64,000 nucleotides of DNA, taken from assembly GCA_022225965.2 (NCBI GenBank), contig JAKJXP020000021.1, positions 1 through 64,000 on the forward strand. The letters are read 5' to 3'. The notes beneath the pieces are model-generated. The model was not told the DNA's origin, ran no database searches, and worked only from the letters and a program-made list of their open reading frames with translations. Shown piece by piece: positions 34,536-47,010 of this stretch. The first letter of the stretch is position 1, and the number at the start of each line of letters is the position of its first letter. The stretch is from Diatrype stigma. Its lineage: Eukaryota > Ascomycota > Sordariomycetes > Xylariales > Diatrypaceae. The translations under genes and the position numbers were made by a program.

Positions 34536-35562
34536 CCGGCGATGGATCTGATATTCAGGCGGTGGGTAATCTCGGGGCTGCTCGGCTCAAGACGGCCTCT
34601 TCGAGGTCTTCGACGTACGTAAGTGCCACAGTGCCAAGCAGGATTGTCTCGTAAGCCTGAGGGAGACAAGACGTTGTTGCTGTTGGAGCGAGCGATGTTT
34701 GAGTAGCTTTATAGGTACTACTTAAGACCGAACCAAATCAAATCAAATCAAATTCAATCAGTCTAAGATAAGCATCTATGAATAGCCGCTTTATATGGAG
34801 CAGCTCGGGTTCTAGAAAACGGAAGGAAACATTGGGAAGAGCTGGCGCAGGAACTGATCACTTGGCTGGATGGCTACTTGGAAGGTGCCGCAGGACCAGC
34901 AGAGCCTATCAGGCCTATGTATGTCGTTGCTACCCAGCTAGAGACGGGAGACAGACGCGGGCAGCAGCGCGGATAGAACAGGGTTAGCAGGAGGGCTAGT
35001 CTGCTTAGAAGCTGCCTGTTGCCGATCGAGGACCCCCGTGTGGGTTGTATTCCGCCGACCAACCGCGACCGACCCAGCGTGGCAGCGCCCAGCCAATCCC
35101 TGTGCCGAAGCGGCCATGCTGCAGCAAGTGCCATGCAGGGAGGCCAGGGAGGGGTGGCCGTGGGTGGCAGGGCAGACTGACCTGACTGACCTGACGGGGG
35201 GTTATTAGCGCATAGGTATGATGCAGATGATGCTGCTAGGCTGCTAGGCTGCTAGGTAGAGTAGCCCCTCCAAAAGCCAAAAAAGATCAAAGCCGAGCTC
35301 GCCTTTGAACGACCAAAGAAGGGGAATTGTGACCTCGCGTTACGTATCGGTTCAAGGAAAGCCACTACGACTACCTAAGACATTGCTTTCTTTACTAATA
35401 TATAAGAAAGTACGGGCGGCTAGCTTTACTGCGTACTTGCCAACCTACCTGCTCGTTTTCATACCTTATACCTACGAACCTTCTTGTACTTCGTATATAC
35501 GACCTGCTTATCTTCCTACCAACCAACTACTACCTACACTACATCAAGAACCAGCCGACAAG

Positions 35563-36812
35563 ATGAGCACCTCCATGGTGAAGCCCAAGTTCCTCGCCCA
35601 CCCCGACCAGCTCGGTGTCGTAGCCGTGGGTTTTGCAGGAGGCCAGGTACGAGAATAGCTTTCCACTCACCCCACCACATGTCCCTTCCAGCAAAGAAGC
35701 ACACACGCACATGCACGGACATACACACCCATACTGACACGAAGCGGTGTACAGGGCAAGGCGGGCGTCGACAATGGGCCCCTGGAGCTGATCAAGGCGG
35801 GCCTGCTGCAGTCGCTGCGGCACGACCTGAACTACGAGCTACACGGGGACAAGGGGGTGCTGTCGGAGGAGGACCTGGCGACGGCGAACGCCGAGAAGCT
35901 GGTGAACATGAACGCGGACCTGCTGGCCAACAGCAAGGACGACACGCCGGTGCGGAACATGAAGAACCCGCGGGCGGTGAGCGGGGTGACGCAGCGGCTG
36001 AGCGAGCAGGTGCACGCGCACGCGGCGGCGGGGCGGATGGTGCTGACGCTGGGCGGGGACCACTCGATCGCCATCGGGACGGTGTCCGGGTCGGCCAAGG
36101 CGGTGCGCGAGCGGCTGGGCCGCGAGGTCGCCGTCATCTGGGTCGACGCCCACGCCGACATCAACACGCCCGAGTCGAGCGACTCGGGCAACGTCCACGG
36201 CATGCCCGTCAGCTTCGTGACGGGGCTCGCCACCGACCCCGACGTCTTCGGCTGGCTCGGCCCCGAGCACCGCCTCAACGTCAAGAAGCTCGTCTACATC
36301 GGCCTGCGCGACGTCGACAAGGGCGAGAAGAAGATCCTGCGCGACAACGGCATCAAGGCCTTCAGCATGTTCGACATTGACCGGTAAGTAAACCCTCCCT
36401 GGCTTGACCCAACACCCCACCGTTATGCATGTTCTGTGCGGTCTATCCATTCAATCATTCATTCTTCTTCTCGATGACTAATATCTGACTTCTGGATAAT
36501 AGCCACGGAATCGGCCGCATTATGGAGATGGCGCTGGAGTACATCGGCGACACGCCGATCCACCTGTCGTTCGACGTCGACGCGCTCGACCCGATGTGGG
36601 CGCCCAGCACGGGCACGCCGGTGCGGGGCGGCCTGACGCTGCGCGAGGGCGACTACATCTGCGAGAGCGTGCACGAGACGGGCAACCTGGTGGCCATCGA
36701 CCTCGTCGAGGTGAACCCGAAGCTGGCGACGGACAAGGACATCGAGGCCAACGAGACGCTGCGGGCGGGAAGCTCGATAGTGCGGTGCGCGTTGGGAGAG
36801 TCGTTGCTATAG
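35563..36812 (+). CDS. CAR1: Arginase
   Basis: Hydrolyses L-arginine to ornithine and urea, the first step of arginine catabolism. Exons 35563-35646, 35755-36383 and 36503-36812 give 340 residues, close to fungal arginases. The di-manganese ligands are in place: GGDHS with His131, DAHADINTP with Asp159/His161/Asp163, and DVDALDP with Asp262/Asp264. The substrate-binding NTPESSDSGNVHGMP and the terminal VEVNP are also present. Intron donors are GTACGA and GTAAGT. The start ATG is the first in its frame in the leader region examined. The frame stays open upstream for at least 86 codons but without an ATG, so a longer isoform would need a non-AUG start. No signal or transit peptide is apparent, consistent with a cytosolic enzyme. 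The gene ends less than 300 bases before the transposon island. Confidence 0.96.
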
Positions 36813-37100
36813 AGGGGTTGTACCTAGTATGCCTAGGCAAAAAGTTAATATGGAATAAGAGATAACGGGACAAAAATTCGTGCTGCTGCCCCTTTCCAAT
36901 ATAGATCTCGGTGACAGAGAATAACAAGAGAGTGCGTCCACGCTCGAGAGGGCCGCTTAAGGATGCACACACAAGGCAACTATGTATTAAGAACGTGACA
37001 CATACCTCTGGTGGTGTGTTGAACATGCTTTTTGTGCGAGACTGGTATAATAACGGTGCCAATCCGCTGGCTGGAAGGTGTGATGAAACTTCGTAACGTA

Positions 37101-37147
37101 TTAGCCCCAAAGATCGGCCAGCCCCAAAGCTCGGCCACCTAATTTCT
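37101..37147 (+). repeat. Left terminal inverted repeat of the outermost DNA element
   Basis: Begins ttagccccaaag. It contains two near-identical 17-base words in tandem, gccccaaagatcggcca and gccccaaagctcggcca, differing at one base. This double motif could be the transposase binding site. Confidence 0.9.
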
Positions 37148-37273
37148 TACGTTAGTCATAATACTTTAAAAATTCATAACTTTACGAATACTTTATGAAT
37201 TTACGTAAATTCTTAATGATTATATTGCTTTTTAAATACATATTTATAGAAAAATATATAAAATTAATACTAA

Positions 37274-37458
37274 TGATGGTTATATTTCAACGCGCTAACA
37301 CGCGTTGCTATTATATAAACAAGCTAGTCTTATATAATTACAAGCTTCCGCTAGCAGTTCCTTAAATAAACTTTTTCTTATCTTAAACACTTTAATACAT
37401 AACCGTCTTATTTAATTGTTATTTGCTTTTTTTAATTATACGTATATATTTACTAACA
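37274..37458 (+). repeat. 5' LTR of the copia element
   Basis: 185 bp, tgatgg...taaca. It carries A/T at 18 of the 27 positions where the two LTRs differ, so it is the more heavily mutated copy. Confidence 0.9.
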
Positions 37459-39928
37459 TTAATTAGTATTACTAAATATTAATAATACAAATTGGCAAAA
37501 TGAAAAAGTTATTATTATAATATTAAAAACATCGTAATAATATTGCAATTTCTTTTTACTTTTATATGCCTATATTTCGAATCCCATTTTTATTGTTATT
37601 TTCGTTAATAGCCATATTAAAATATAAATAAGCCGAAACCTCGGCCTAAAGTGCTACCAGTAATATATAAACAAACCCTTTTAATAATTCTCCAAAAATC
37701 GACCCTATTATTTCAAAAGCTTAAATACGGTTATTAAAGTTAATTTCTATTATTACGAATCGCTTAATAATAATGCTTAATCATTTTAATTCGATAATAA
37801 TTAATTAGAAAAAATTCGATTCGGATATAATAAATTACCGTTAAAAATTAATATAAATATTAATAATATTGGCCGATTTCGAAAATATGGATTTAAGCAT
37901 TTTTAATGTCCGAATATTCAAAAAAACGTTCGAAAATTATTAAAACCGGCTATAAGGCTTTATAATAAAAAACTTTAAAATGATGCCATTTTTATTACGG
38001 ATTAATTTAAGAAATATATTTATATAATAAAGGATTTACGTTAATAAGGGTAACGCCAAATTTAATAAAGCTCTTACCGATTTCGTTATTACGAAAATAC
38101 TTCCTATTTGGAATATAAGGAAATTAAAAGCAGCCAAAGCCAAATGGCCTAACGCATTGGCATAAAAAACGCTAATAATCGAAACCGATTAAAAAACCGT
38201 ATATCCCCCGGAACGTCCTTAAAGCCAAATTCGCCCCCGGTTATTATATATACCAATAAGCGAATTACTTAATTTCTTTTTATTTTATAACCCGCTTTTG
38301 CCGCGCCGCTTTATATTTTAAACCCAATTTTAATTCGACCCGAATTAATAGTCCGCCTTTGGAATTTTTAATATCCAAAGCTTTTAAGGATTATCAATTG
38401 GATTTAAAAAAAACTTTAACCATTCGGATTAACGCCTTAATCCCCGTATTAACCAATATTCAGGCTTACGTATCGATTTCCGCCTTAATTTTCGCCTTAA
38501 CCGATAACAACCGCCCCCGTCGCTTTAAAAATATTATGGCTAATTATTTCCGAAATACCTAATCCAATTAAGATATTCCTTAATAGGATTTTCTCCGTAT
38601 CCTAATTATTTATATATAAGTTATAATACGGCATATAATTCATAAGCCCTTTATATGTCAAAATAAAAAAACCCTTACGTACCGCCGTATTCGACGGTCG
38701 AAACGAACGACTTAATTAAAAAAACCATGCCCCTTTTAAAATAATTATAAATTGGATTTTCGTATATACCTCTTTTAGGACACTTTTAAATCCCAAAATA
38801 TTAACCCTTACCAAAACCTAATTAATAACCAAACCTTTTTTCCGAACGCCTAAACGAAAAATAAAGGCCACCCGATTTCCTAGGTCCCTTAAAATCATTA
38901 AGAAGCTTTAGTTTTTTTTTCCCGATGGTACCATTGCTTACGTTAGGATTAATTCCTATGTCGGTCGGTAATTAAATCCAGTTAATATATTATAACATTC
39001 CGCCGATACGAATTTAAAATAAGATATATTTATTAATTATTATCGGACATTTTAAAAAGGCTTAAAACAAAAAAAACAATTATATAAGGAAAATATATAA
39101 TATTTTCGAAAATAAGTTTAGGTTTTTTCTGGACGTTTATTATATTACGGGTATTCGTTAAATTCAATTTTATGTCATATTTTTAATTATTTTGTTAAAA
39201 CGAATTATTATTTATTTTTTATATAATATATTCCGTTATTAGTGCTTTATTGATATATATTTTGCTATAAAACGTTATTTTAATACGAAGCAAAACAAGG
39301 TTTAATATTATCTTAATTAAACCTCGATTATCTTTTTCGAAACTAAGGCCGATAAAAATAACCAAGGCAAATCAAATTTAAAAATGCTTTAAATTATGCT
39401 CGATAAACTTTTTTTATATTAAAAGGCATTAAAACCCGACTTTAAAAGGAAGCAATAGCTTATTGCCGCAATTTATTGTATATGCCGTAACGTATTTTAA
39501 TTTTAACACGCCTTTTTCGAATCCTTTATTAGGTTCGAAAATATAATTAATAAGCTCCGTATATTTATCGGCACTTATGAAAACCTTAAAGGTATATCGC
39601 GGCAATACTTAGTTAATAAGAATAATAATAACGACGACGATAAAAAACCTAGCTAATATTACGTCGACCGCAAATATTATCGCAATAATCGAAAAGGCCG
39701 GTATAATAATAACAAACGCCCAATTCGCATATAAAAACGTAAATGCTAGGTATATAAAAAAAAAGGCTATTGGTTTATTAAGTATACCGAAAAAAAATAA
39801 AAGAACGTTCGTATTTAATGGAAAAACCGCAAAAAAGGCCGAAAAAATAATTACGTTACCTTTTTGGCTAAATACGAAAGAATTAACGATACGGATTCGG
39901 AATTTAATAAGGAACATAATCATATTTT
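37459..39928 (+). pseudogene. 5' coding part of the copia element (gag side), wrecked
   Basis: AT-rich and full of stops. By position it should hold gag and the start of the protease region. The longest open piece (38359-38562) is not recognisable. The gypsy element entered at its right end. Confidence 0.6.
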
Positions 39929-40154
39929 TGTTATGGTGCATATAGGCTGTATGTATATAAAGATGCTCAAAGGTTATATGTACATTTCCAAAGAAGGGCT
40001 AGCGCCCTTTAGCGGCTAGCCCTTTTGCTTATATACCTTCGAATCTTTTTTTCCTGTATTTATTTTTCCTTTTTTCTTTTTTTAGCTTTAGATTCCATAA
40101 TATTAATTGGGAATTTATTCTATCAATCCCTATAAAGCCCATTAATCCGTAACA
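39929..40154 (+). repeat. 5' LTR of the gypsy element
   Basis: 226 bp with tatataa near its start as a likely promoter box. It contains the perfect arms aagggctag / ctagccctt. It is the more mutated of the two LTRs (14 of the 19 differences are A/T here). Confidence 0.92.
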
Positions 40155-41930
40155 TAATTTAAAACTCGCTTTATCGCCTGGAAAGGCATAAATATCCCAT
40201 TAAAATTGGAACGAAAAAAAAATACAAAGAATTAATTAATTGATTCAATCCCGAATCCCGAATACCGAAAATCTTTAATCCCTGCTACGAAATGGCCCGA
40301 ATTCCCGAAAAAAAGGCCGCCCTTTAAGAACGTACCGAAAAAAAGATTCAGTTTAATCTCGAAAGGCACATTATTGCTGTTCCAAAAAAAAAATCCGATA
40401 CCGAGTTATAACGCCGATTTAATATTATTTGCTATATTCGCCATGAAGCTAGTGCCGCATTTATAAAAACGATCGATATTAAGATTAATAAAAAAATGAA
40501 AACCGATTTTTATAAGGAATTTAAAAAGATTTGTTCCAAAAAGGAATTGCTTAAGTTCCTTTTTTAAGCGAAAATGGATTATAACGAAAATTGGAAAAAA
40601 AAAATTACGTACCTAATAGGTTTATACGTAACCAATTCTAATGGACCTTTTGTTTTTTACCGACCTTTTTCCGTTAAAAATAAAAAAACCTGGCCTAATA
40701 TAAACGATAACCTAACCCTTTTAGCCTTTTTTTACATATTTAAAAATAGCCCCGAAAACTTATTTATGGAATTTAAGATTATAATTTTTGCTTTATACGT
40801 AACATATTTATAACGTAACGAATTAATTAGCGCCATTAAAACAGCCATAGGCAATATTAAAGAATTCTTTAAATGGGCCTATTATTTTATCGAAAAATAT
40901 AACAGAAAAGTGGCTTAACGAAAGAAAAAAAAGCAATAAACGGAACTTAAAGCGCCAGCGGATGGCTCGGATTTTCCCAGCTTTCCTATTAAAGAAAACA
41001 TGGCCGACCTTTTTACGGTTTTAAAAAATAAGCAATAAGAAATCAATAATTAGCAAAATAAAATCAATTAGCTTAAGAAACGTTTTAAAGCTATTAATAT
41101 AGCTATTAACGTAACCACTAATGGATCCGATAAAAGCGGCAAAATCGTAATTCCTAACTTTTTTAACGACCTTAATTAAAATAAAGTATTATTTAAAAGT
41201 TAGTACGAATTAATAAAGGACCGATTAGAGATAAACAGTAATTATTTCGCTTTCGATCGCGTTAAATGGGCTGAAATTAAGTTTTATTTAAAGGGCAATG
41301 CCATGCAAAATACTTTTCCTTATTTTAATAAAGAACATCCGGACTTTTTCCTTATTTCTAAAGCGCTAATAACTTATTTTTAAAACGAATACCATAATCC
41401 GAATAATTAAGAAAAGAACGAGGTTATTTTTGTTAAGCTTTAAATGGACAAGTTAAAAAACTTTTAAACTTTTAAGAATAAGTTTATTCGATTAGCCGGT
41501 TTTATTCGCCTAGCCAAGATTTAATGGAAATATAAGTTTAAAAAGCGTTTGGTTTGGCGCCTTTAAACCAGTTTTGTAATAGCTTGAACTAATAAGAATG
41601 TCGACTTTAATCAATACGCCTTATTAGTTGCGGAAAACGTTAATGCATTTCTACAAGCTAATAATTCCCGCCCTTTAGTTAAAAAGAATTCATTTGCCAT
41701 TATAATTACGGGACGAAAAGGCAATAAGTTAAATACCAATAATACTATAAGAACTGGCGGTAACAATTACGCCTAGGGAAAAAACGGTACTTAACGTTCC
41801 CGCCTTTCGAAAAAAGAAATTAGGAAATTTCTTCGAAAGAATCGTTGCTTTAACTGCAAATAAACTGGATATATTTCCCGAGACTGTTCCTAAAAGAATG
41901 AAACTCCAGAAGACCGTAAGGCTCGTATTG
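40155..41930 (+). pseudogene. Gypsy gag relic with mutated zinc knuckle
   Basis: At about 41849-41890 the translation reads RCFNCK*TGYISRDC. This is a CCHC knuckle in which a Gln codon has become TAA and the His has become Tyr, both single C-to-T steps. The rest of gag is recognisable only by position. Confidence 0.7.
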
Positions 41931-41999
41931 CCTCTTTCGTAAAAAGATTTTACCGCAAGCCCGCTCTTAAGTTTAACCGAAACAAAATCCTTAAAAAAC

Positions 42000-44900
42000 A
42001 GGAGTCCGAATCGGAAAATTAAATATCCTAAGGGAATTAAATTTCCGTTTAAAGAAAATGTTTTCCAAAAAATTAGGCATTAAGAAAATACCCTTTAATT
42101 TTTTGCGATTAATATTAAGGGGTAACCCTTTTTTATTCATTAGTTACGTAATTTTTAATGGATTGTTTTTAACCGTATATTTTATTTTAACCGATATAAA
42201 AGCCAACGGATATTTATTTATAAGCGTACAATTTGCCAAATAAATATTAAAATACCTAAAACCAAAGTTATTCGTAAGATTTAATCCTTATCGAATCGGA
42301 AAATTCGATAGAAAAGCCATATAGCTAATTAATATTATATTAGCCTTAGGATTCCGCATAAAAAAAAGATCCCTAAACCGTATATCCTTTATGATTATCG
42401 ATATAAAATGAAACATTATCGTCGGAAAAATTTAATTTGAATTTTATAAAATCGATATATCTGTCTTTAATTAAGCATTGCTTTTTCCGGACTTCTAAGG
42501 ACTTAAATCCTTTTACGATATATTAATGGATTACTTAAGAAACCTATTGCTTAATACGAATCGAAAATACGAAAAGAATATCGAACGGCGAAACAAATTG
42601 ATGCAACAAAAAAATAAACGACGTAATAATAAACGACGGAATTTTGCTTTATTTATAAGGTTCGACCCTTTTGTTACGATAATACTTAACCGAATAAGCC
42701 GAATCTCGGGAAAAAGAATTATAATAAAAAAAGTTCCTAACGATCTTAATAACCTTAAAAAACTTTTTAGGGCGCATATAAATGCATTTATTCTTCTTAT
42801 CGATAAAGAAAACGTATCCGATAATTACGGAAAATGGATTTTAAAACTTATTTAAAATCGAATTGGCAAATTGGAAATGCGCCAAAACAATTCCGATAAA
42901 ATTAACGACATTAATCCCTTTGCATTTAAGATTATTTTAAAGCCAAAACGGTTATTATCGAAAACGTTTTTTTATGTAATTATCTTTTAAATAAAACGAC
43001 AGATTAACGCCTATATTTAAGAAGACGACTTATGCGAAATAATGAACGATTTTCCAGTTATTGCTAAGGAAAGTAATCCATATTCTAAACGGGACGTATA
43101 AGAATTATATAAGCTTAAAAGAAATTGTTTTGGTTAATACCGAATACGCTTTTTTGATTTCGCATTTGTTAACGCAATGGCTTTTTTATATTTGGCCAAA
43201 ATTATTACCATTTAAAATATATCCTTATACGAGATTAATCGTATTATTTCTAACAAAAAAACTGCTTAATCGAATCCTTTAGCCCGAAATAAGGAAGCCT
43301 TATAAAAGGCATGCGTTCGAATTATACCAAAGGAATATCATGATTATTTAGACGTTTTTAATAAGGTAATATTAAACGAGTTGGTATAAAAACGCCTAAA
43401 CGTAAACCATTATATCGAACTTAATGAGAAACCTAAAGAATTGGAATACAGTCCGTTATATAAAATGTCCATTAAAGAATTGAAGATTTGTTGCAAGTAT
43501 ATTATGGAATATTTGCAAAAAGGATTTATTAAAGCCAGCTTCATATTATGGGCCGTACCGGTATTATTCGCATTTAAGCCAAACGGGGGCTTACGTTTTT
43601 GCGTTAACTATTGCAAATTAAACGCAATAACGAAAAAAAACCGATATCCCTTGTTCTTAATAAATAAAACCTTCGTAAAGATTTTTAAAACGAAAATCTT
43701 TATTAAGATCGACATTCGATAAGCCTTTTATAAGATCCGAATATAAAAGGAAATATAAGACTTTATAACTTTCCGTATTAAATATGAAACATATAGGTAT
43801 AAAATATTGCCTTTCGGACTTACTAACGGTCCTTCGACCTTTTAACGATTTATTAACGATATTTTATTCGATTATTTGAATTAGTTTTATAACGCATATA
43901 TTAATAATATTCTTATTTTCTTTAAGAATAAAAAGGATTACGTTTAATACGTAAATAAGGTATTAATACGCTTAAAACAAATAGGGTTATAGGCCGACCT
44001 AAATAAATGCGAATTCCATATTACGGAAACGAAATATTTCGGCTTTATAATCGGTACCAACGGGATTTTAATAAATCCCGTAAAGGTAAAGGTAATTAAA
44101 GACTAAAAAACACTTGTTAACTTTAAAAAAATACAATCCTTTCTGGGATTCTGCAACTTTTATCGTAAATTTATACGTAAATTTAAGAGAATAACTCGGC
44201 CGCTTCAAAAGCTTATCTATAAGAAAGAATTATTTTATATAACAGATAAACGTATTACGGCATTCGTACGCCTAAAACGTTGCATAACCGAAATACCGAT
44301 ACTTCGCCATTTTTCATATAACTACGAGACCCGTATTAAAACAAACGCGTCCGATAAGATAATGGCTAAGGCCATATTCCAGCGAACCATAGGAAATAAC
44401 GATTGGCTTCCCGTTGCTTATTTCTTTAAAATAATGCAAGAAACGGAACATAATTATAATATATACGACAAAGAAATATTAACGGTAATTCGCGCTTTAT
44501 AATACTGGCACGCGGAATTAATAGGCCTATAAATTCTTCGTTCCTTTATAATAATAACGGACCATTATGTATTAAAATACTTTAATATTAAACAATTACT
44601 TAATTTATAACAAACAGGATAAGCAAAATTATTATTGCAATATAATTTCGTTATTACCTATCGACCAAATTTAAAGAATGTTTTAATAAACGCCCTTATA
44701 AGGAAATTGGAAAACCTAAAAACGCAAAAAGCCAAAAAAAACGCGTATCGCATAATAACTTTATTCCAGCCAATACGTAAATAAGATGGCGCAATAACGG
44801 ATACTACGCCTATTACATATTTTAGCGCCCTTTTCTTAGCAAACGAAGGGAAGGAATTAAGATTTATATTAATATTCGCATTAAATAAGAATGTCGATCC

Positions 44901-46600
44901 CCCAGAATTATCGGGAATAGTTTTAACAAATAAGGTATTTTAAGCTAACGCTATAAGTAATTAATTGCAACATTACCGCAATAAAGCCAGGGATCCCGGT
45001 ATTTATATATATAATTACGGATATTCGATAAATGGATGACTTGTATTCTTTTAAAAACGATTTATTGTGCCAAACGAAGATAACTTAAAAACGCTACTGC
45101 TTATAAAGATATATTCCCGATTTGCTATAGGATATTCGGAATAATATAAAATACGATAATTAGTAAGCCAAAAATATTAATAGCTTAACTAGGCTTTTGA
45201 TATAACCCGATTCGTAAAGAATTATCCTTACAAAATTACGAAACATCTAAAAAATAAGGCCCCAGGCTTGTTTAAATTTCTGTTAATACCATTGCGAATA
45301 TGGCAGCATATCGTAATGGATTTTAAATCGATGCCTTTAGATAAAACAGGAAAAGATAACCTATTGGTAATAATTTGCCGATTGGAAAAAAAATTATAAA
45401 CAGTGCCATATATAAAGGCAGCTATTACGAAAAACGCCGTAATAATGTATTATAAAGGCCCTTTTCGAGTATATGGCGTTTCAAAGTCGGTTATTAATAA
45501 TAAAAGTCCTTAATTTATTTTTGATTTTATAAACGAACTTTTTAAAATTATGGGATTTAAAATGAAATTGGCCTCGGCAAAATATTCCTAAACCGCGGAA
45601 TAGGCCGAAATCATATACGAATGAAATAATTAACGATTACGTCCCTTTATTAACCATTATTAAAATAACTGAACAATAGCGATGCCCGTAATAAATGCTA
45701 TATAGGTAGCTTTATTATACGAATTAATTAAAATGGCGCCATATAAGTTAAACCGCGGATTCGATATGTCTTTATTTTTTAATTAGGAATATCGAATAAC
45801 GGATTTTAAAGAAATAACGATACGGAAAAAGACAAATCGACAAAACGTCTAAGCAATTGCCGATACTTTATACGAATATTTGGAAACCGCTCGAGCGGTT
45901 ATGTTTAAAATCCAAGAACGAATGGTTATTTAAGCCAATAAATATAAACGAAAACCCAATTTCGAATATAAAAAAACCGAACCAAAAAACCGCATTTATA
46001 TTATCAAAAAAACAAAAACGGAAACCGACCGATCCAATAATAAATTCGATTATCCTTTAATACGGAACTATTATCCGATTATTAAAATAAAAAAACATTT
46101 ATACGTTCTTAATTTTCCGGATTTATAAAAAGGCTTTAAGGTATTTTACGCCAACCGATTGCGAAAATATCCCAATAACCCATTATTAAAATAAGCCCCG
46201 GATAATCCTACGGGTAAAAAAGTTAATTTTAACGGAAAAAAGGAATGGAAGATTAAGAAAATCCTCGCTTTCCGAATATATTATGGTAAATTGCAATATT
46301 AAGTATAATAAAAGGGTTAAAACTTAAATCCCGAATGGTATAATGCTAAAGGATTTAAAAATAACCCGTTGGTATTAATAAAATACCATAAGAAATATCC
46401 CGATTAGTCCGGATCCTTATTACGCTTAAACGAATGGCACAAAGCCGCGGAATTCGATAAATTTAAATAAACGCATAAAAATAATAATAAGCCCGCAAAA
46501 GAAATTTAATAATCGAAATACTAATTACGAATACGCCGTAAAAAAAGGAAATAGGCACCCGAATACATAAAAAGGGTCTTAACAAAAAAAATTAAGCAAG
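42000..46600 (+). pseudogene. Gypsy pol relic: reverse transcriptase, integrase, chromodomain
   Basis: An open 93-codon piece at 43441-43722 matches the reverse-transcriptase N-part (SPLYKMSIKELK, FAFKPNGGLRFCVNYCKLNAITKKNRYPL). The catalytic YxDD box survives as YINN (Asp-Asp to Asn-Asn at 43903-43908, G-to-A). FLGFCNFYRKFIRKF-like sequence and a DKEILTVIRAL-type RNase H start follow. The integrase core is seen near 45460-45780 (VYGVSKSVINNKSP, LLYELIKMAPYKLNRGFDMS). A chromodomain at about 46242-46408 reads EWKIKKILAFRIYYGKLQY then LNPEWYNAKGFKNNPLVL. Many TAA/TAG codons show it is dead. Confidence 0.85.
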
Positions 46601-46640
46601 ACCGAATGTGTAAAACTGCTTATTGCCTAGCCTTAAATAA

Positions 46641-46743
46641 GGGCCCAATGGTACAGCGGCTAAGTGGTGGATCCGAGGGTATCCCTTTACTGCTTGGAAA
46701 GCATTCGGGTTCGAGTTCCGGCCGAATAATTATTTTTTTTTTT
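46641..46743 (+). other. tRNA-like segment inside the gypsy 3' end
   Basis: A GC-richer block between the end of pol and the polypurine tract. It has a B-box-like ggttcgagttcc (46698-46709), an upstream agcggctaagtgg resembling a D-arm/A-box, GGAT...ATCC pairing around an anticodon-like loop (46669-46684), and a variable-arm-like hairpin tgctt-gga-aagca. A long T run follows (46729-46743), as at a pol III terminator. The T-loop has one base too many and the acceptor stem is not clear, so this is at most a decayed serine/leucine-type tRNA or a tRNA-derived SINE head. I do not call a functional tRNA. Confidence 0.4.
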
Positions 46744-46784
46744 ACAAAGTCTCGGAACGAGACTTTTTTCCGAAGGGGGGATAA

Positions 46785-47010
46785 TGTTATGATACATACA
46801 GGCTGTATGTATATAAAGGTGCTTAAAGGTTGTATGTACATTTCCAAAAAAGGGCTAGCGCCCTTTAGCGGCTAGCCCTTTTGCCTATATACCTTCGAAT
46901 CTTTCTTTCCTGTATTTACTTTTCCTTTCTTCTTTCTTTAGCTTTAGATTCCACAATACTAATTGGGAATTTGTTCTATCAATTCCTATAAAGCCCATTA
47001 GCCCGTGACA
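46785..47010 (+). repeat. 3' LTR of the gypsy element
   Basis: 226 bp ending cccgtgaca. The hairpin arms are at 46850-46858 and 46872-46880 and are unchanged relative to the 5' copy. Confidence 0.92.

Larger units (their letters stand above)
32882..35562. other. Long upstream region of arginase
   Basis: No gene could be supported. Short frames near 33253-33441 and 33527-33811 lack resemblance to known proteins. The notable content is a set of four perfect 17-bp repeats (34360-34523), GATA motifs next to it and at 34766-34772, an aaatc microsatellite near 34733-34750, and a pyrimidine-rich ctacct-type leader just before the arginase start. Confidence 0.5.
39929..47010 (+). mobile_element. Ty3/gypsy chromovirus retrotransposon, full length, RIP-degraded
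   Basis: The 226-bp LTRs at 39929-40154 and 46785-47010 align without gaps and differ at 19 positions by my count, all transitions. They run TG...CA. The 5-bp target duplication atttt is at 39924-39928 and 47011-47015, inside the copia element. A polypurine tract (cgaaggggggataa, 46771-46784) abuts the 3' LTR. Order is gag zinc knuckle, reverse transcriptase, integrase, chromodomain, hence a chromovirus on the plus strand. Total length 7082 bp. Confidence 0.92.

Noticed and set aside
35484..36380. 298-codon plus-strand frame overlapping arginase
   Set aside because: Out-of-frame shadow of arginase exon 2, which carries all metal ligands.
39609..39941. Minus-strand 110-codon hydrophobic frame in the island
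   Set aside because: Antisense of RIP-mutated copia DNA. Its hydrophobicity follows from A/T-rich codons (Ile, Phe, Val), and it runs into the gypsy LTR.
46606..46875. 89-codon open frame at the gypsy 3' end
   Set aside because: It spans the tRNA-like block, polypurine tract and LTR start. It is open only because this part is less mutated and matches no protein.
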